DNA from: Neorhizobium alkalisoli
GTDB lineage: Bacteria > Pseudomonadota > Alphaproteobacteria > Rhizobiales > Rhizobiaceae
DNA: 64,000 nt
Assembly: GCF_002968635.1 (NCBI RefSeq)
Contig: NZ_PVBN01000003.1
Span: forward strand, 124,001-188,000
Direction: 5' to 3'
The notes under the pieces were generated by a model. That model had not been told where the DNA came from, made no database searches, and was given only the letters and a program-made list of their open reading frames with translations. The position numbers were made by a program, and so were the translations under genes. Below, in pieces: positions 18,384 to 29,370 of the stretch. The stretch's first letter is position 1; the number at the start of each line of letters is the position of its first letter.

Positions 18384-19325
18384 ATGATACGTTACATCCT
18401 ACAGCGCCTTGCCGGCATGATCGTCGTGATGTTCCTGGTCGTGACGATTGTCTTCGTGATCGTGCGGGTGACCCCGGGAGACCCGGCAGCCGTGATGCTC
18501 GGCCCGGACGCCACACCGCAGGACATTGCCGAACTGAGGTCGAGGCTCGGCCTGGATCAGTCCATCGTCGTCCAGTATGTCTTTTATATCGGCCAGCTTC
18601 TAAAAGGCGATCTCGGTCAATCCATCTTTCTCAACATGCCGGTCGGCGCCGCGCTGCTGGATCGGGCCGAACCGACCTTCTTTCTGACGATCTTCTCGCT
18701 GGCGATCGCGAGTGTCATCGCTCTGCCGGTCGGCATCTACGCGGCTTATCGGCGCGGCTCTTTCGTGGATCAGGCGGCCACCACCGTGGCGATGCTGGCC
18801 GCGAGCATTCCAAGCTTCTGGCTGGGGCTCATCCTCATGCAGTTCTTTGCTGTCAGGCTGAATATCTTTCCGGTGTCCGGATATGGCGGCCCTGGGGCCG
18901 GCTTTCTGGAGAGGATGTATCATCTGACATTGCCGGCGCTGGCGCTGGGCATTGTTTCCTCAGCATTGATCCTGCGGTTCACCCGCGCTTCCATGCTCGA
19001 CGTCTTCAGTGACGACTATGTCCGCACTGCCCGCGCCAAAGGCTTGTCAGAGCGGCGTGTAGTCCTGAAACACGCCCTGAAAAATGCGCTCATCCCGATC
19101 CTGACCGTCATCGGATTGACGGCCGCCGTACTGATTTCCGGTGCGGTTGTGACGGAAACCGTGTTTGGGCTGCCGGGCGTCGGCAATCTCGTCGTATCCG
19201 CCGTGCTTCGCCGCGATTATCCGGTTATCCAGGGTGCACTGCTCGTCATCGCCGGCCTCTATGTCCTCATCAATTTTGCGATCGACATGCTCTATCTTCT
19301 GATCGATCCGAGGGTGCGCTACTGA
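18384..19325 (+). CDS. Dpp/Opp-type ABC permease (first subunit)
   Basis: A 313-residue DppB-like inner-membrane protein with an N-terminal TM helix (RYILQRLAGMIVVMFLVVTIVF), the family segment RVTPGDPA and a long periplasmic stretch, then five more hydrophobic segments. The EAA-type loop appears as DDYVRTARAKGLSERRV. The ATG at 18384 begins the conserved MIRYILQRL; upstream in-frame codons belong to the antisense-like tail of the previous gene. Its stop overlaps the next start (TGATG). Confidence 0.9.
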   Translation: MIRYILQRLAGMIVVMFLVVTIVFVIVRVTPGDPAAVMLGPDATPQDIAELRSRLGLDQSIVVQYVFYIGQLLKGDLGQSIFLNMPVGAALLDRAEPTFFLTIFSLAIASVIALPVGIYAAYRRGSFVDQAATTVAMLAASIPSFWLGLILMQFFAVRLNIFPVSGYGGPGAGFLERMYHLTLPALALGIVSSALILRFTRASMLDVFSDDYVRTARAKGLSERRVVLKHALKNALIPILTVIGLTAAVLISGAVVTETVFGLPGVGNLVVSAVLRRDYPVIQGALLVIAGLYVLINFAIDMLYLLIDPRVRY

Positions 19326-20203
19326 TGGTCGATGTCGTAACCACCAATCCAGCGCCGGTCCTTGGCGAAAAGTACCGGTTCCTTCGCCGCTTGCTGAAGC
19401 GCAAGACGGTCGCCATCGGCCTCGTCGTGCTGGCCATCTTCGTTCTGCTCGCGGCCCTTGCCCCCTGGGTTGCGCCTTTTTCTCCTTCCAAGCTTTCGAT
19501 CGTCAACCGCCTGAAGCCGCCGGGCGAGCTCTACTGGTTCGGTACCGACGAGTTCGGGCGTGATATCTTCTCGCGCACTATCCATGCGGGGCGGTTGTCG
19601 CTGCTGGTCGGATTTGCCGTCGTCATGCTTTCTGCGGCGATTGGCGTGACGCTCGGTCTGCTCGCCGGGTTCTTTCAGAAACTCGACACACCGATCGCGC
19701 GGCTGATCGACGCGATGATGGCCTTTCCGGATATCTTGCTGGCGATTGCGCTTGTGGCAGCCCTCGGTCCATCGCTGGTGACCGTCATTCTTGCGCTTGC
19801 CATCGTCTATGCGCCGCGCCTCGCCCGCGTCGTCCGCGCCTCGACACTGGTCATACGCGAACTGCCCTATGTGGAAGCGGCCAAGGCGCTCGGGATCTCG
19901 ACCTTCCACATTATGACCCGGCATGTGCTGCGTAACCTCGTCTCGCCGATCCTCGTCCAGGGAACCTTCCTGTTCGCCAGCGCCATGCTTGCCGAGGCTG
20001 GCCTTTCCTTCCTCGGCCTCGGCGTCAGCCCCGAAATCCCCACTTGGGGAACGATGATTTCAGGCGGTCGCCAATATATCGGGCAAGCCGACTGGATGAC
20101 CTATTTCCCCGGCCTCGCCATCATCCTGTGCGTGCTTTCACTGCAGATGGTGGGCGACGGCCTCAGAGACATGCTCGATCCCAGACTTCGAAAGGACCTC
20201 TAG
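19325..20203 (+). CDS. Dpp/Opp-type ABC permease (second subunit)
   Basis: A 292-residue DppC-like permease. It has the N-terminal cytoplasmic stretch and TM1, the conserved WFGTDEFGRDIFSR segment after the first helix, and the EAA loop PYVEAAKALGISTFHIMTRHVL. The start codon overlaps the previous stop by one base, and the deacetylase gene begins immediately after its stop (TAGATG), so the importer and deacetylase are made from one message. Confidence 0.9.
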   Translation: MVDVVTTNPAPVLGEKYRFLRRLLKRKTVAIGLVVLAIFVLLAALAPWVAPFSPSKLSIVNRLKPPGELYWFGTDEFGRDIFSRTIHAGRLSLLVGFAVVMLSAAIGVTLGLLAGFFQKLDTPIARLIDAMMAFPDILLAIALVAALGPSLVTVILALAIVYAPRLARVVRASTLVIRELPYVEAAKALGISTFHIMTRHVLRNLVSPILVQGTFLFASAMLAEAGLSFLGLGVSPEIPTWGTMISGGRQYIGQADWMTYFPGLAIILCVLSLQMVGDGLRDMLDPRLRKDL

Positions 20204-21412
20204 ATGACCGGTGAAAAAGCGGAAAAACCGCTCCTCCTCACCAATGTGAAGCCAATGGCCTTCGGCGATGCGATGCCTGCCGGCGCGACGGATATTCTTG
20301 TCGGCACGGACGGCAGGATTTCCGCGATCGGCCCGTCGCTCGCCGCACCGGCAGATGCGATCCGCATCGATGGCAAAGGCGCCTGGATTTCGCCGGGCTG
20401 GGTGGATCTGCACGTGCATATCTGGCACGGCGGCACCGACATTTCGATCCGTCCGTCGGAATGCGGCGCCGAGCGCGGCGTGACGACGCTGGTCGACGCG
20501 GGATCGGCCGGCGAAGCCAATTTCCATGGCTTTCGCGAATACATCATCGAGCCATCGAGGGAACGCATCAAAGCCTTCCTGAACCTCGGCTCGATCGGTC
20601 TCGTCGCCTGCAACCGCGTTCCGGAACTGCGCGACATCAAGGACATCGACCTCGACCGGATTCTCGAATGTTATGCGGAAAATAGCGAGCATATCGTCGG
20701 CATCAAGGTGCGCGCCAGCCACGTCATTACCGGCTCCTGGGGTGTCACGCCCGTCAAGCTCGGCAAGAAGATCGCCAAGATCCTCAAGATTCCGATGATG
20801 GTGCATGTCGGTGAACCGCCGGCACTCTATGACGAAGTACTGGAAATCCTGGGTCCGGGGGACGTCGTCACCCACTGCTTCAACGGCAAGGCCGGTTCGA
20901 GCATCATGGAGGACGAGGATCTTTTCAATCTCGCCGAACGCTGCGCTTCGGAAGGAATTCGACTGGATATCGGCCACGGCGGCGCGTCCTTCTCCTTCAA
21001 GGTCGCGGAAGCGGCGATCCAGCGCGGGTTGCTGCCCTTCTCGATTTCGACGGACCTGCATGGCCATTCGATGAATTTCCCGGTCTGGGATCTGGCGACC
21101 ACCATGTCGAAGCTCCTGTCGGTCGGCATGCCCTTCGATAAGGTCGTCGAAGCTGTGACGCATGCGCCCGCGTCCGTCATCAAGCTTCCAATGGAAAACC
21201 GGCTTTCGGTCGGGGAACGGGCCGATTTCACCATCTTTGATCTCGTCGATGCCGATCTGGAAGCGACGGATTCCAATGGCGACGTCTCGCGTCTCCAGAA
21301 GCTGTTTGAGCCGCGATACGCCGTCATCGGTCCGGATGCCATCGCCGCCAGTCGCTACATCCCGCGGGCTCGCAAGCTCGTTCGCCACAGCCACGGCTAC
21401 TCGTGGCGGTGA
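20204..21412 (+). CDS. cog3964-type amidohydrolase / deacetylase
   Basis: A 402-residue metal-dependent hydrolase of the amidohydrolase superfamily. Binuclear-site residues are visible: H70 and H72 in DLHVH, K168 (the likely carboxylated lysine), H201, H224 and D284. It belongs to the group often mislabelled dihydroorotase (EF_0837/AHA_3915 family); as I recall, Agrobacterium Atu3266 of this group hydrolyses acetyl-(R)-mandelate and related acyl compounds. Family members are commonly encoded beside SelA-like PLP enzymes, as here. It begins directly at the permease stop. The natural substrate is unknown; an N- or O-acyl amino or hydroxy acid imported by the same operon is the best inference. 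Confidence 0.87.
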   Translation: MTGEKAEKPLLLTNVKPMAFGDAMPAGATDILVGTDGRISAIGPSLAAPADAIRIDGKGAWISPGWVDLHVHIWHGGTDISIRPSECGAERGVTTLVDAGSAGEANFHGFREYIIEPSRERIKAFLNLGSIGLVACNRVPELRDIKDIDLDRILECYAENSEHIVGIKVRASHVITGSWGVTPVKLGKKIAKILKIPMMVHVGEPPALYDEVLEILGPGDVVTHCFNGKAGSSIMEDEDLFNLAERCASEGIRLDIGHGGASFSFKVAEAAIQRGLLPFSISTDLHGHSMNFPVWDLATTMSKLLSVGMPFDKVVEAVTHAPASVIKLPMENRLSVGERADFTIFDLVDADLEATDSNGDVSRLQKLFEPRYAVIGPDAIAASRYIPRARKLVRHSHGYSWR

Positions 21413-21446
21413 GCGATCATTTTAGAATTGCATGACAGGAGTTTGC

Positions 21447-21944
21447 GTGAACACGTCCCCAGCAAAGGCCGCCTCCGCGGCGCAATCGCCTTACGAGCGC
21501 CTGGCTCAACTCGGCATTCAGCTTCCGCCTTCGCCGCCGCCGATCGCCAATTTCGTGACGCATGTACAGGAAGGCAATCTGCTCTATCTCTCCGGCCAGG
21601 GGCCACGCGAGGCGAATGGACATCTCTATTCCGGCAAGGTGGGTGCCGACGTGGACGTCGATCTTGCCTATCAGCATGCCCGGCTCGTCGGCATCAACCT
21701 GCTCGCGGTGATGCACGAGGCGCTCGGTGATCTGTCTCGGGTGAAGCGAGTGGTGAAGCTGCTCGGCATGGTCAACGCCGTGCCGGATTTCGAAGATCAC
21801 CCGAGCGTCATCAACGGCTGTTCCGACCTGCTCATCACAGTCTTTGGCGAGGCTGGCCAGCACGCTCGCTCCGCCGTCGGCTTTGGTTCGCTTCCCAACA
21901 ACATAACCGTCGAAATCGAAGCGATCGTCGCATTGCGTGACTAG
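21447..21944 (+). CDS. RidA/YjgF-family protein (enamine/imine deaminase type)
   Basis: A 165-residue RidA-like protein with an N-terminal extension; the core has LYLSGQGPRE, the central ARLVGINLLAVMHEALGDLSRVKRVVKL and the C-terminal segment LPNNITVEIEAIV. RidA proteins hydrolyse 2-aminoacrylate and similar enamines released by PLP-dependent lyases. The canonical RidA arginine near the C terminus (usually in a CxR or similar stretch) is not obvious, so it may be a diverged subgroup with another task. GTG at 21447 is preferred because AGGAG lies five bases before it; an ATG 15 bases upstream overlaps that ribosome site. Confidence 0.85.
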   Translation: MNTSPAKAASAAQSPYERLAQLGIQLPPSPPPIANFVTHVQEGNLLYLSGQGPREANGHLYSGKVGADVDVDLAYQHARLVGINLLAVMHEALGDLSRVKRVVKLLGMVNAVPDFEDHPSVINGCSDLLITVFGEAGQHARSAVGFGSLPNNITVEIEAIVALRD

Positions 21945-21957
21945 AGAGGGACAGCGG

Positions 21958-22785
21958 TCAATGGTTTCGCCAGCCCATCAATTTTTCGATCCGCCCGGCC
22001 GCGGCACGAACCTGCTCGGTGTAGTGGTTCTCGTCGGAGAAGACCTTCTGCTCGGGCAGCACGATCGAAATGGTTGCGATGCATTGGCCATCCCTGTCGC
22101 AGATCGGCGAGGCGATACAGGCCACCGCATAGTCGGATTCCGCGACCTGGATCGAAAGGCGCTCCCTGAATGCCTTGCCGGCCGAGTCGGCAAGCGTGAG
22201 GGCATCCACTTCAGCACGACCGGTGGGCGAGGTGCGGGCGCATCGCTTGAAAAGCTCGATCCGCTCGGCTTCCGGCAAATGCCCGACGAGCAGACGGCCG
22301 GAAGCGGTCCAGTTCAGGGGAACGCGCGTGCCGACGCGCGACGCGACCTGGAAATGACTAGGGCCATCGGCCATGGCAAGCACGAGCATGTAGTCGCCGT
22401 CGCGGCCGCAGACCTGCACCGTTTCTCCGGCCTGTCGGCAGAGATCGTGCATCTCATGGGTCGCGACGCTCATGAAATCAAGCGAGCGCGCGTAGGCCAG
22501 GCCATAGTGGTAAAGCCTCGCGCCGAGCCAGATGGTGCCGTCGAGATTACGCGCGAGCATGTTCTTTTCGACAAGATCGTCAATGATCACATAGACGGTC
22601 GAAAGCGGCGCCTTGATCGCCTTGGCGATCGCGTAAGCTCCGGCCGGCGCGCCCGTTTCGTAAAGGTGGTCGATGACCTGCAACGCCCGGTCTATGCCAC
22701 TGACGCGCGAACGACGGGTCCCTTTGACGTCCTCGGTGGGGAGCGCGTCTTCGGCGGGAGCTGTAGATGAAGTCTGTGCGTCCAA
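21958..22785 (-). CDS. IclR-family transcriptional regulator
   Basis: A 275-residue regulator with an N-terminal winged helix (about residues 28-88, GIDRALQVIDHLYETGAPAG then STVYVIIDDL) and a C-terminal IclR effector domain. The start is TTG at 22785, preceded by GAGGAG. It converges on the RidA gene with a 13-base gap and is divergent from the SelA-like gene, so it probably controls both halves of this cluster. The effector is probably a pathway intermediate. Confidence 0.9.
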   Translation of the reverse strand: MDAQTSSTAPAEDALPTEDVKGTRRSRVSGIDRALQVIDHLYETGAPAGAYAIAKAIKAPLSTVYVIIDDLVEKNMLARNLDGTIWLGARLYHYGLAYARSLDFMSVATHEMHDLCRQAGETVQVCGRDGDYMLVLAMADGPSHFQVASRVGTRVPLNWTASGRLLVGHLPEAERIELFKRCARTSPTGRAEVDALTLADSAGKAFRERLSIQVAESDYAVACIASPICDRDGQCIATISIVLPEQKVFSDENHYTEQVRAAAGRIEKLMGWRNH

Positions 22786-22881
22786 TTCAACGCTCCTCTT
22801 TTTGGTTTGAGAGGCTATTACATTACTATGGCATAACTGTCGATGATAATTCGCAGCCTGCCGCTACTTTGGAGAAACAGA

Positions 22882-24078
22882 ATGTCCGATGATATCCGCG
22901 CCAAGATCGGTCTGCGCCCGGTCATCAACGTGTCCGGTACGATGACGAGCCTTGGTGCCTCGATCGTGGTCCCGCAGGCGGTGGATGCAATGGCGTCGAT
23001 CCTGCCGCAATTCGTGGAGATCAACGATCTGCAGCGGAAGGCAAGTGCGGTGATATCCCGATTGACGGGTGGGGAGGCGGGTTTCGTGACTGCCTCCTGC
23101 TCGTCGGGTATCAGCCTGGCGGTGGCAGGTTGCATCACCGGCAACAATCTGCTCGCCATTGAGAGGCTTCCGGACATCACGCCGGAAAAGAATGAAGTCA
23201 TCGTCCAGATGGGACATGTGGTGAGCTACGGAGCGCCGGTGGATCAGGCGATCCGGCTTGCCGGCGGCAAGGTCGTGCTGATTGGCCAGGCAACCTCAAC
23301 CCACCGGTTCCATATGGAAAATGCCATCAACGAACAGACGGCCGCCGCCGTCTACGTGGTGTCCCACCACGTCGTCGACTATGGTCTGCTGCATCTCGCC
23401 GAGTTCGTCGAAATCGCCCATGCCAAAGGCGTGCCGGTCATTGTCGATGCGGCTTCCGAATATGATCTCAAACTGTTCCTCGCCCAAGGCGCCGACGTCG
23501 TTCTCTATTCGGGCCATAAATTCCTGGGCGGCCCGACCTCCGGCATAGTCGCTGGCACAAAGGAGCATGTGCGCCATGCGTTCTTGCAGAACATGGGCAT
23601 CGGCCGTGGCATGAAGGTCGGCAAGGAAAGCATCTACGGCGTCATGGCCGCGCTGGAGGCTTGGGAGACGCGTGATCATGCGGGAATCCGGGAGCGTGAG
23701 ACCAGCTACCTCAACCTTTGGAAAGAGACGCTGAGTGGCCGTCCCGGCGTAACGGCTTTGATCGAACCCGATCCCACCAACAATCCGCTCGACCGTATGC
23801 GCGTGATCATTTCCCCGCCGGAGGCCCATATAACGGCTTGGGACCTCGCGGCTGCGTTGCGCAGTGGCAGCCCACCGATCATCGTCCGCGACCATGAGGT
23901 TGAGCACCATTATTTCTACCTCGATCCCTGCAATCTGCATCCCGGCCAGGAGGTAATCGTCGCAAACCGTCTGAAGGAGGAGCTCGATAAGGCCCGGGCC
24001 TCGAACGAAGTCATCGCGACACCGCTCGAAAACCTGAGCCGCCATCGTTTCGACGGCTTGCTCAACTGGCCGGACTAA
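22882..24078 (+). CDS. SelA-like PLP-dependent enzyme (aminotransferase V fold)
   Basis: A 398-residue fold-type I PLP enzyme of the SelA-related group (as in DgaE, a 2-amino-2-deoxygluconate-6-phosphate ammonia-lyase), not a selenocysteine synthase. The PLP lysine is K213 in [13 protein letters not shown]; an aspartate for the pyridine nitrogen lies in [12 protein letters not shown]. The ATG at 22882 has GGAG upstream; no selA partner genes (selB, selD) are nearby. It is divergent from the IclR gene and followed after 32 bases by the importer ATPase gene. Likely reaction: elimination of ammonia or racemisation of the amino compound freed by the deacetylase (inference). Confidence 0.85.
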   Translation: MSDDIRAKIGLRPVINVSGTMTSLGASIVVPQAVDAMASILPQFVEINDLQRKASAVISRLTGGEAGFVTASCSSGISLAVAGCITGNNLLAIERLPDITPEKNEVIVQMGHVVSYGAPVDQAIRLAGGKVVLIGQATSTHRFHMENAINEQTAAAVYVVSHHVVDYGLLHLAEFVEIAHAKGVPVIVDAASEYDLKLFLAQGADVVLYSGHKFLGGPTSGIVAGTKEHVRHAFLQNMGIGRGMKVGKESIYGVMAALEAWETRDHAGIRERETSYLNLWKETLSGRPGVTALIEPDPTNNPLDRMRVIISPPEAHITAWDLAAALRSGSPPIIVRDHEVEHHYFYLDPCNLHPGQEVIVANRLKEELDKARASNEVIATPLENLSRHRFDGLLNWPD

Positions 24079-24110
24079 CCGCGTCAACGGAACGAAAGAG
24101 GGAAACGACG

Positions 24111-25946
<1,836 letters not shown>

Positions 25947-26031
25947 GCGTGTCGTTCAAGCTATCTTCGCTCATGCCCGCCTGGCTTGCAGCAAGCAGTT
26001 CAGGTGCGGCGAAGTACAAAGCGATCCTTCA

Positions 26032-26793
26032 CTAGACGCCCTGTGAGTGTGCCGCACTGATTGTCGAAAGAAACTGTCTCGTCCTTTCCCGCTGCGGCGC
26101 GTTGAAAAGAGACTGGGCATTGCCGGCTTCTACGATGCGGCCGGCTTCCAGAAAGACGACGTCACGGGCAATCTTGGAGGCGAGCCGGAGATCGTGCGTG
26201 GCCATGACCATCGTCGTTCCCTCGCGTGCGAGTTTTGCCAACACCTCGACGACTTCTGCCGCAAGCTCCGGGTCGAGCGCCGACGTGGGTTCGTCGCAAA
26301 GCAGGACACGTGGCGAGGGAGCCAGGGCACGAGCGATCGCGACGCGCTGCTGCTGTCCGCCGGAAAGTGTCGCTGGCCAAGCCTCGGCCTTGTGCGCCAT
26401 TCCCACTTTCTCAAGGAGTTCCATGGCGCGTGCCTGCGCTTTCTGCCGAGGCCATCTGAGAACCGTCGTCAATCCCTCCATGACGTTCTCGATCGCGGTG
26501 CGATGGGGAAATAGTTGGAAATTCTGAAATACCATGCCGGTCTGGCAGCGGATCTTCTGGATGTCGCTCCAGCCGATTTTCTTGCTCGGCGAAAATGAGA
26601 GTTCGGCCTCACCAAGGCGGATCGTCCCGGCGCTGGGGATCTCAAGCAGGTTGATGCAGCGCAAGAGGGTGCTCTTGCCGCCACCGGATGGCCCGACCAA
26701 TGCGGTTACGCTGCCTTCGGGGATGTCGATGCTGATGTCACTCAGGATAATAGCCGTGCCGAAGCGTTTTTCGAGGTTCGAAAGCTTGATCAT
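26032..26793 (-). CDS. Polar amino-acid ABC transporter ATP-binding protein
   Basis: A 253-residue single-domain ATPase of the GlnQ/HisP class: Walker A GPSGGGKST, Q-loop VFQNFQLFPHRT, signature LSGGQQQR, Walker B VLLCDEPTSALDPE and the switch histidine in MATHDL. The start at 26793 overlaps the permease stop by four bases (ATGA), so the two are translationally coupled. It is the last gene of a three-gene minus-strand operon. Confidence 0.92.
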   Translation of the reverse strand: MIKLSNLEKRFGTAIILSDISIDIPEGSVTALVGPSGGGKSTLLRCINLLEIPSAGTIRLGEAELSFSPSKKIGWSDIQKIRCQTGMVFQNFQLFPHRTAIENVMEGLTTVLRWPRQKAQARAMELLEKVGMAHKAEAWPATLSGGQQQRVAIARALAPSPRVLLCDEPTSALDPELAAEVVEVLAKLAREGTTMVMATHDLRLASKIARDVVFLEAGRIVEAGNAQSLFNAPQRERTRQFLSTISAAHSQGV

Positions 26794-27470
26794 GCATTCG
26801 CCTCCAGCATGCCGCCATAACGGGCAAAGCGCCGCTCGAGCCTCACCTGCAGTGCCGACAGGAACGAACTCAACACAAGATAGATCATTGCGGCCTGGAT
26901 GTAGAGGATTAGAGGCTCGTAGGTGGTCGCCACGATCCTTTGAGCAGCCTGGAAGAGCTCCGGCACGGTGATGGCGGCGGCAAGCGAAGTATCCTTTACG
27001 AGCGAAATGAAGGTGTTGGACAGCGGCGGGACCGCAACCCGCGCAGCTTGGGGAAGTATGGTACGTACCATCGCCTGCCGCCAGCTCATGCCGATCGAAT
27101 AGGCAGCTTCCCATTGACCTTTTGGAACCGACGAGATCACCGCACGAATGATCTCGGAACTATAGGCGCCGATATTGAGCGTGAAGCCGATCAAGGCCGC
27201 CGGGAAGGCATCGAGCAGAATGCCCATGCTGGGTAGTCCATAGAAGATGACGAAGAGCTGCACCAGAAGCGGCGTGCCCCGAATGACCCAGACGTAGAAG
27301 CGAGCGACCATTGCAAGCGGCGGCGGGGCAAACAGGCGTGCGATCGCGGTCATCAATCCGAGGATAAGACCGAACAGAAAAGATAACAGGGTCAAGGGAA
27401 TGGTGAACTTGACACCGGCCCAAAGCAGGGTCGGCAGCGAATCTGCCATCAATTGGAGCCAGTGTGGCAC
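26790..27470 (-). CDS. Polar amino-acid ABC transporter permease
   Basis: A 226-residue HisM/GlnP-type permease with about five TM helices and the EAA loop GQWEAAYSIGMSWRQAMVRTILPQAARVA. Only one permease gene is present, so the transporter is expected to be a homodimer in the membrane, as in TcyL/GlnP-type systems with a single permease. It lies between the binding-protein gene, from which a hairpin separates it, and the ATPase gene. Confidence 0.92.
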   Translation of the reverse strand: MPHWLQLMADSLPTLLWAGVKFTIPLTLLSFLFGLILGLMTAIARLFAPPPLAMVARFYVWVIRGTPLLVQLFVIFYGLPSMGILLDAFPAALIGFTLNIGAYSSEIIRAVISSVPKGQWEAAYSIGMSWRQAMVRTILPQAARVAVPPLSNTFISLVKDTSLAAAITVPELFQAAQRIVATTYEPLILYIQAAMIYLVLSSFLSALQVRLERRFARYGGMLEANA

Positions 27471-27489
27471 GGTGATCCTCGTAAAATGA

Positions 27490-27514
27490 GACGTCCGGCA
27501 GTGCGCCGGACGTC
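27490..27514 (-). terminator. Hairpin after the amino-acid binding-protein gene
   Basis: GACGTCCGGC (27490-27499) pairs perfectly with GCCGGACGTC (27505-27514) around a five-base loop. On the minus strand it is followed by TCATTTTAC, a poor T tract, so partial termination between the binding protein and the permease is plausible. Confidence 0.6.
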
Positions 27515-27545
27515 GGATCTTAAGTCCAAATCGGGCTTGAGCGAA

Positions 27546-28319
27546 TTATTTGGAGACGTCTTGTCCAAAATATTTCTGGGCGATCTTCTGGTAGGTCCCA
27601 TCTGCCTTGATATCGGCCAGAGCCTTGTTGATGGCCTCCAGGAGTTCCGGCTCACCCTTACGGATGATAATCCCGGAATAATCTGCATTGGCCTGCTCGG
27701 CGGCGATTTTGACAGGCGCATCCGGCTTTTGCTTCTTGAAGTCGAGGAAGGACAGGCTGTCGTTGATCGTCGCATCCGCCCGGCGGGTCAGTACCAGCTG
27801 GATGGACTGGTCAAATCCTTCTGTTCCGACTAGTTCGGCACCGGACTGTTCTGCCAGTTTGCCAAAATTGCTTGTCAGGGACTGGGCGGCTTTCTTGCCC
27901 TTGAGATCGGCAAAATCCTTGATCTCGTCATTGTCCTGACGAACGATAAGAACGGCTTTCGAGGCGATATAAGGATCGGAAAAGTCGTATTTCTGCTTGC
28001 GCGCCTCGGTGATTCCAACCTGATTGATCACGGTGTCGTACCGCTTTGCGTCAATGCCGGCGATCAGGCCATCCCATTTGCCTTCGATGAATTCGGCTTT
28101 GACGCCGAGCTTGGCCGCGATTGCTTCGCCGATCTCGACGTCGAAGCCGACGAGCTTGCCGGTCGTGTCGTGAAAGGTGAAGGGCGCATAGGTACCTTCG
28201 GTGCCGATCTTCAACGCGCCGGCCGATTTGACTGCCGCAAGGTTTTCACCGGCAGTTGCGGGTGCAAACACGGCTATCTGAAGAAACATCGCGGCTGCGA
28301 TAGCTTTGAACCGACTCAT
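27546..28319 (-). CDS. Polar amino-acid binding protein (cystine/FliY type)
   Basis: A 257-residue periplasmic protein with a signal peptide of about 23 residues and the SBP_bac_3 fold: ALKIGTEGTYAPFTFHDTTGKLVGFDVEIG, then YDFSDPYIASKAVLIVR. The tail YQKIAQKYFGQDVS is also typical. Overall similarity of the motifs is nearest to cystine-type binding proteins, but ligand specificity cannot be read reliably from sequence alone. It is the first gene of the minus-strand operon. Confidence 0.9.
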   Translation of the reverse strand: MSRFKAIAAAMFLQIAVFAPATAGENLAAVKSAGALKIGTEGTYAPFTFHDTTGKLVGFDVEIGEAIAAKLGVKAEFIEGKWDGLIAGIDAKRYDTVINQVGITEARKQKYDFSDPYIASKAVLIVRQDNDEIKDFADLKGKKAAQSLTSNFGKLAEQSGAELVGTEGFDQSIQLVLTRRADATINDSLSFLDFKKQKPDAPVKIAAEQANADYSGIIIRKGEPELLEAINKALADIKADGTYQKIAQKYFGQDVSK

Positions 28320-28426
28320 GTCATTATCCTTTCGAGCGGGAGCAATGGCGCATCAATTACAGAAAATGAGACCGTTTGAGGCCGAACAAAACTGCAAAGA
28401 AATCGGGCAAATGCAAATATTTTTCT

Positions 28427-28455
28427 CACCGCCGCGGAAGCTTTCCTCGGTGGTG
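28427..28455. repeat. Imperfect hairpin beyond the small stress-type gene
   Basis: CACCGCCGCGGAA (28427-28439) and TTCCTCGGTGGTG (28443-28455) pair at 11 of 13 positions around a three-base loop. It lies about 60 bases after the stop of the minus-strand gene 28516-29040 and may stabilise or end its transcript; there is no T tract on the minus strand. The rest of 28320-28515 shows no gene. Confidence 0.35.
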
Positions 28456-28515
28456 CAGCCCACTCTCTATCGGCCCCGCCGGTCCGTTCCCTTTACCGCG
28501 GGATGGGGAAACCAT

Positions 28516-29040
28516 TCACCGGGTAATGCCCCACAGATAACCAAGCAGCGCAGCCAGGCCGACCGATGAGAAGGGACGATCGCGGACGCGTGCTTCGACA
28601 TTTTGGCGTAAAGACGAGACCCCCGCTTTGGCGAGACGACCGGACGCGCTGGTGACTTCAAGGAGTGTCTCTTGCATCCGCGCGACCTCAGTTCGCATGG
28701 CCCTTAGCTCCTCGTGCGCCCACACGCTGGAATTGCCGGCTTCGCGGGTTTCGATAGCCTCTAGAGCTTCGTCAACCAGGGGTGCCTCCGCAAGAAGGAG
28801 ATCTTTGCTTGTGCGGCTTGCTTCGGCTGACGCGTCGCGTTTCTGTTTCTTGTCCATCGCTTGGGAGATGACAGGTGCCCCTCCTGCAGCAGTGCTGGTG
28901 ATCGCCGAAACGGGGTCTGAGGCGGGGAAGGTGTCTTCAAGTGCTTTCTCGAGTTCGCCCTTTTGCCCGAGTTCGCGCTGTTTTGCTTGTTCCTTTTTCA
29001 TCGATTCAACGGCGGGGGAAATCCTGGTGTCGTCTGGCAT
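28516..29040 (-). CDS. Small two-motif protein with DUF883/ElaB-like tail
   Basis: A 174-residue protein of unknown function. Near the N terminus it carries LEDTFPASDPVS, a motif common in short proteobacterial stress-type proteins. The middle (about residues 70-150) is charged and helical, likely coiled coil. The C terminus, RDRPFSSVGLAALLGYLWG, resembles the membrane anchor of ElaB/YqjD/DUF883 proteins, which tie ribosomes or other partners to the inner membrane in stationary phase. The ATG at 29040 has AAGGAG upstream; an ATG seven codons earlier lacks one. It stands alone between two importer operons. Confidence 0.7.
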   Translation of the reverse strand: MPDDTRISPAVESMKKEQAKQRELGQKGELEKALEDTFPASDPVSAITSTAAGGAPVISQAMDKKQKRDASAEASRTSKDLLLAEAPLVDEALEAIETREAGNSSVWAHEELRAMRTEVARMQETLLEVTSASGRLAKAGVSSLRQNVEARVRDRPFSSVGLAALLGYLWGITR

Positions 29041-29370
29041 GGCACTCTCCTTCGTTGCCATCTAAATCCGCGTCGCCGGTTGTGGTTCCGTCCTTGTTAC
29101 GGCGAGACCGGAAAACCTGAAATTCCCGACCGTGGCGTAAGATCGAGGATGATGGTGGGTGTCCTAGGGAGGTAAGGCGCTCTCGGAGGCATTGTCGCGC
29201 CAAGCTGTCGACCGTTGGCTATGGCAACCTGCTCAGACAAAATTGGAGATCAGTCCTGATCGAAAGACATTCGGCCTCCTGCCCGACACGACGAGTCGGG
29301 AAGGAGGCCGAAATGGGTCTGAACTTTTATAGGGAAGATCGAAGACGCAGGTTTTGGATCTCGCTTGCCG
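29041..29370. other. Intergenic stretch with one terminator, no gene seen
   Basis: The 330 bases between the small stress-type gene and frcA contain the strong hairpin at 29270-29312, at the frcA side, and presumably the promoter of the small gene near its start. I see no coding region or RNA gene here. Confidence 0.5.
29270..29312 (-). terminator. Strong hairpin ending the fructose importer operon
   Basis: TTCGGCCTCCT (29270-29280) pairs with AGGAGGCCGAA (29302-29312), then after one mismatch CCCGAC (29282-29287) pairs with GTCGGG (29295-29300), leaving a seven-base loop. It is 58 bases beyond the frcA stop. The T tract on the minus strand is weak (TGTCTTTCG). Confidence 0.7.

Noticed and set aside
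20204..21412. Reading the amidohydrolase as dihydroorotase
   Set aside because: Its residues and gene context fit the cog3964 deacetylase group, which is often mislabelled this way; no pyrimidine genes are near.
22882..24078. Reading the PLP enzyme as selenocysteine synthase SelA
   Set aside because: No selB, selD or tRNA-Sec nearby; its neighbours and family traits point to the SelA-related ammonia-lyase group.
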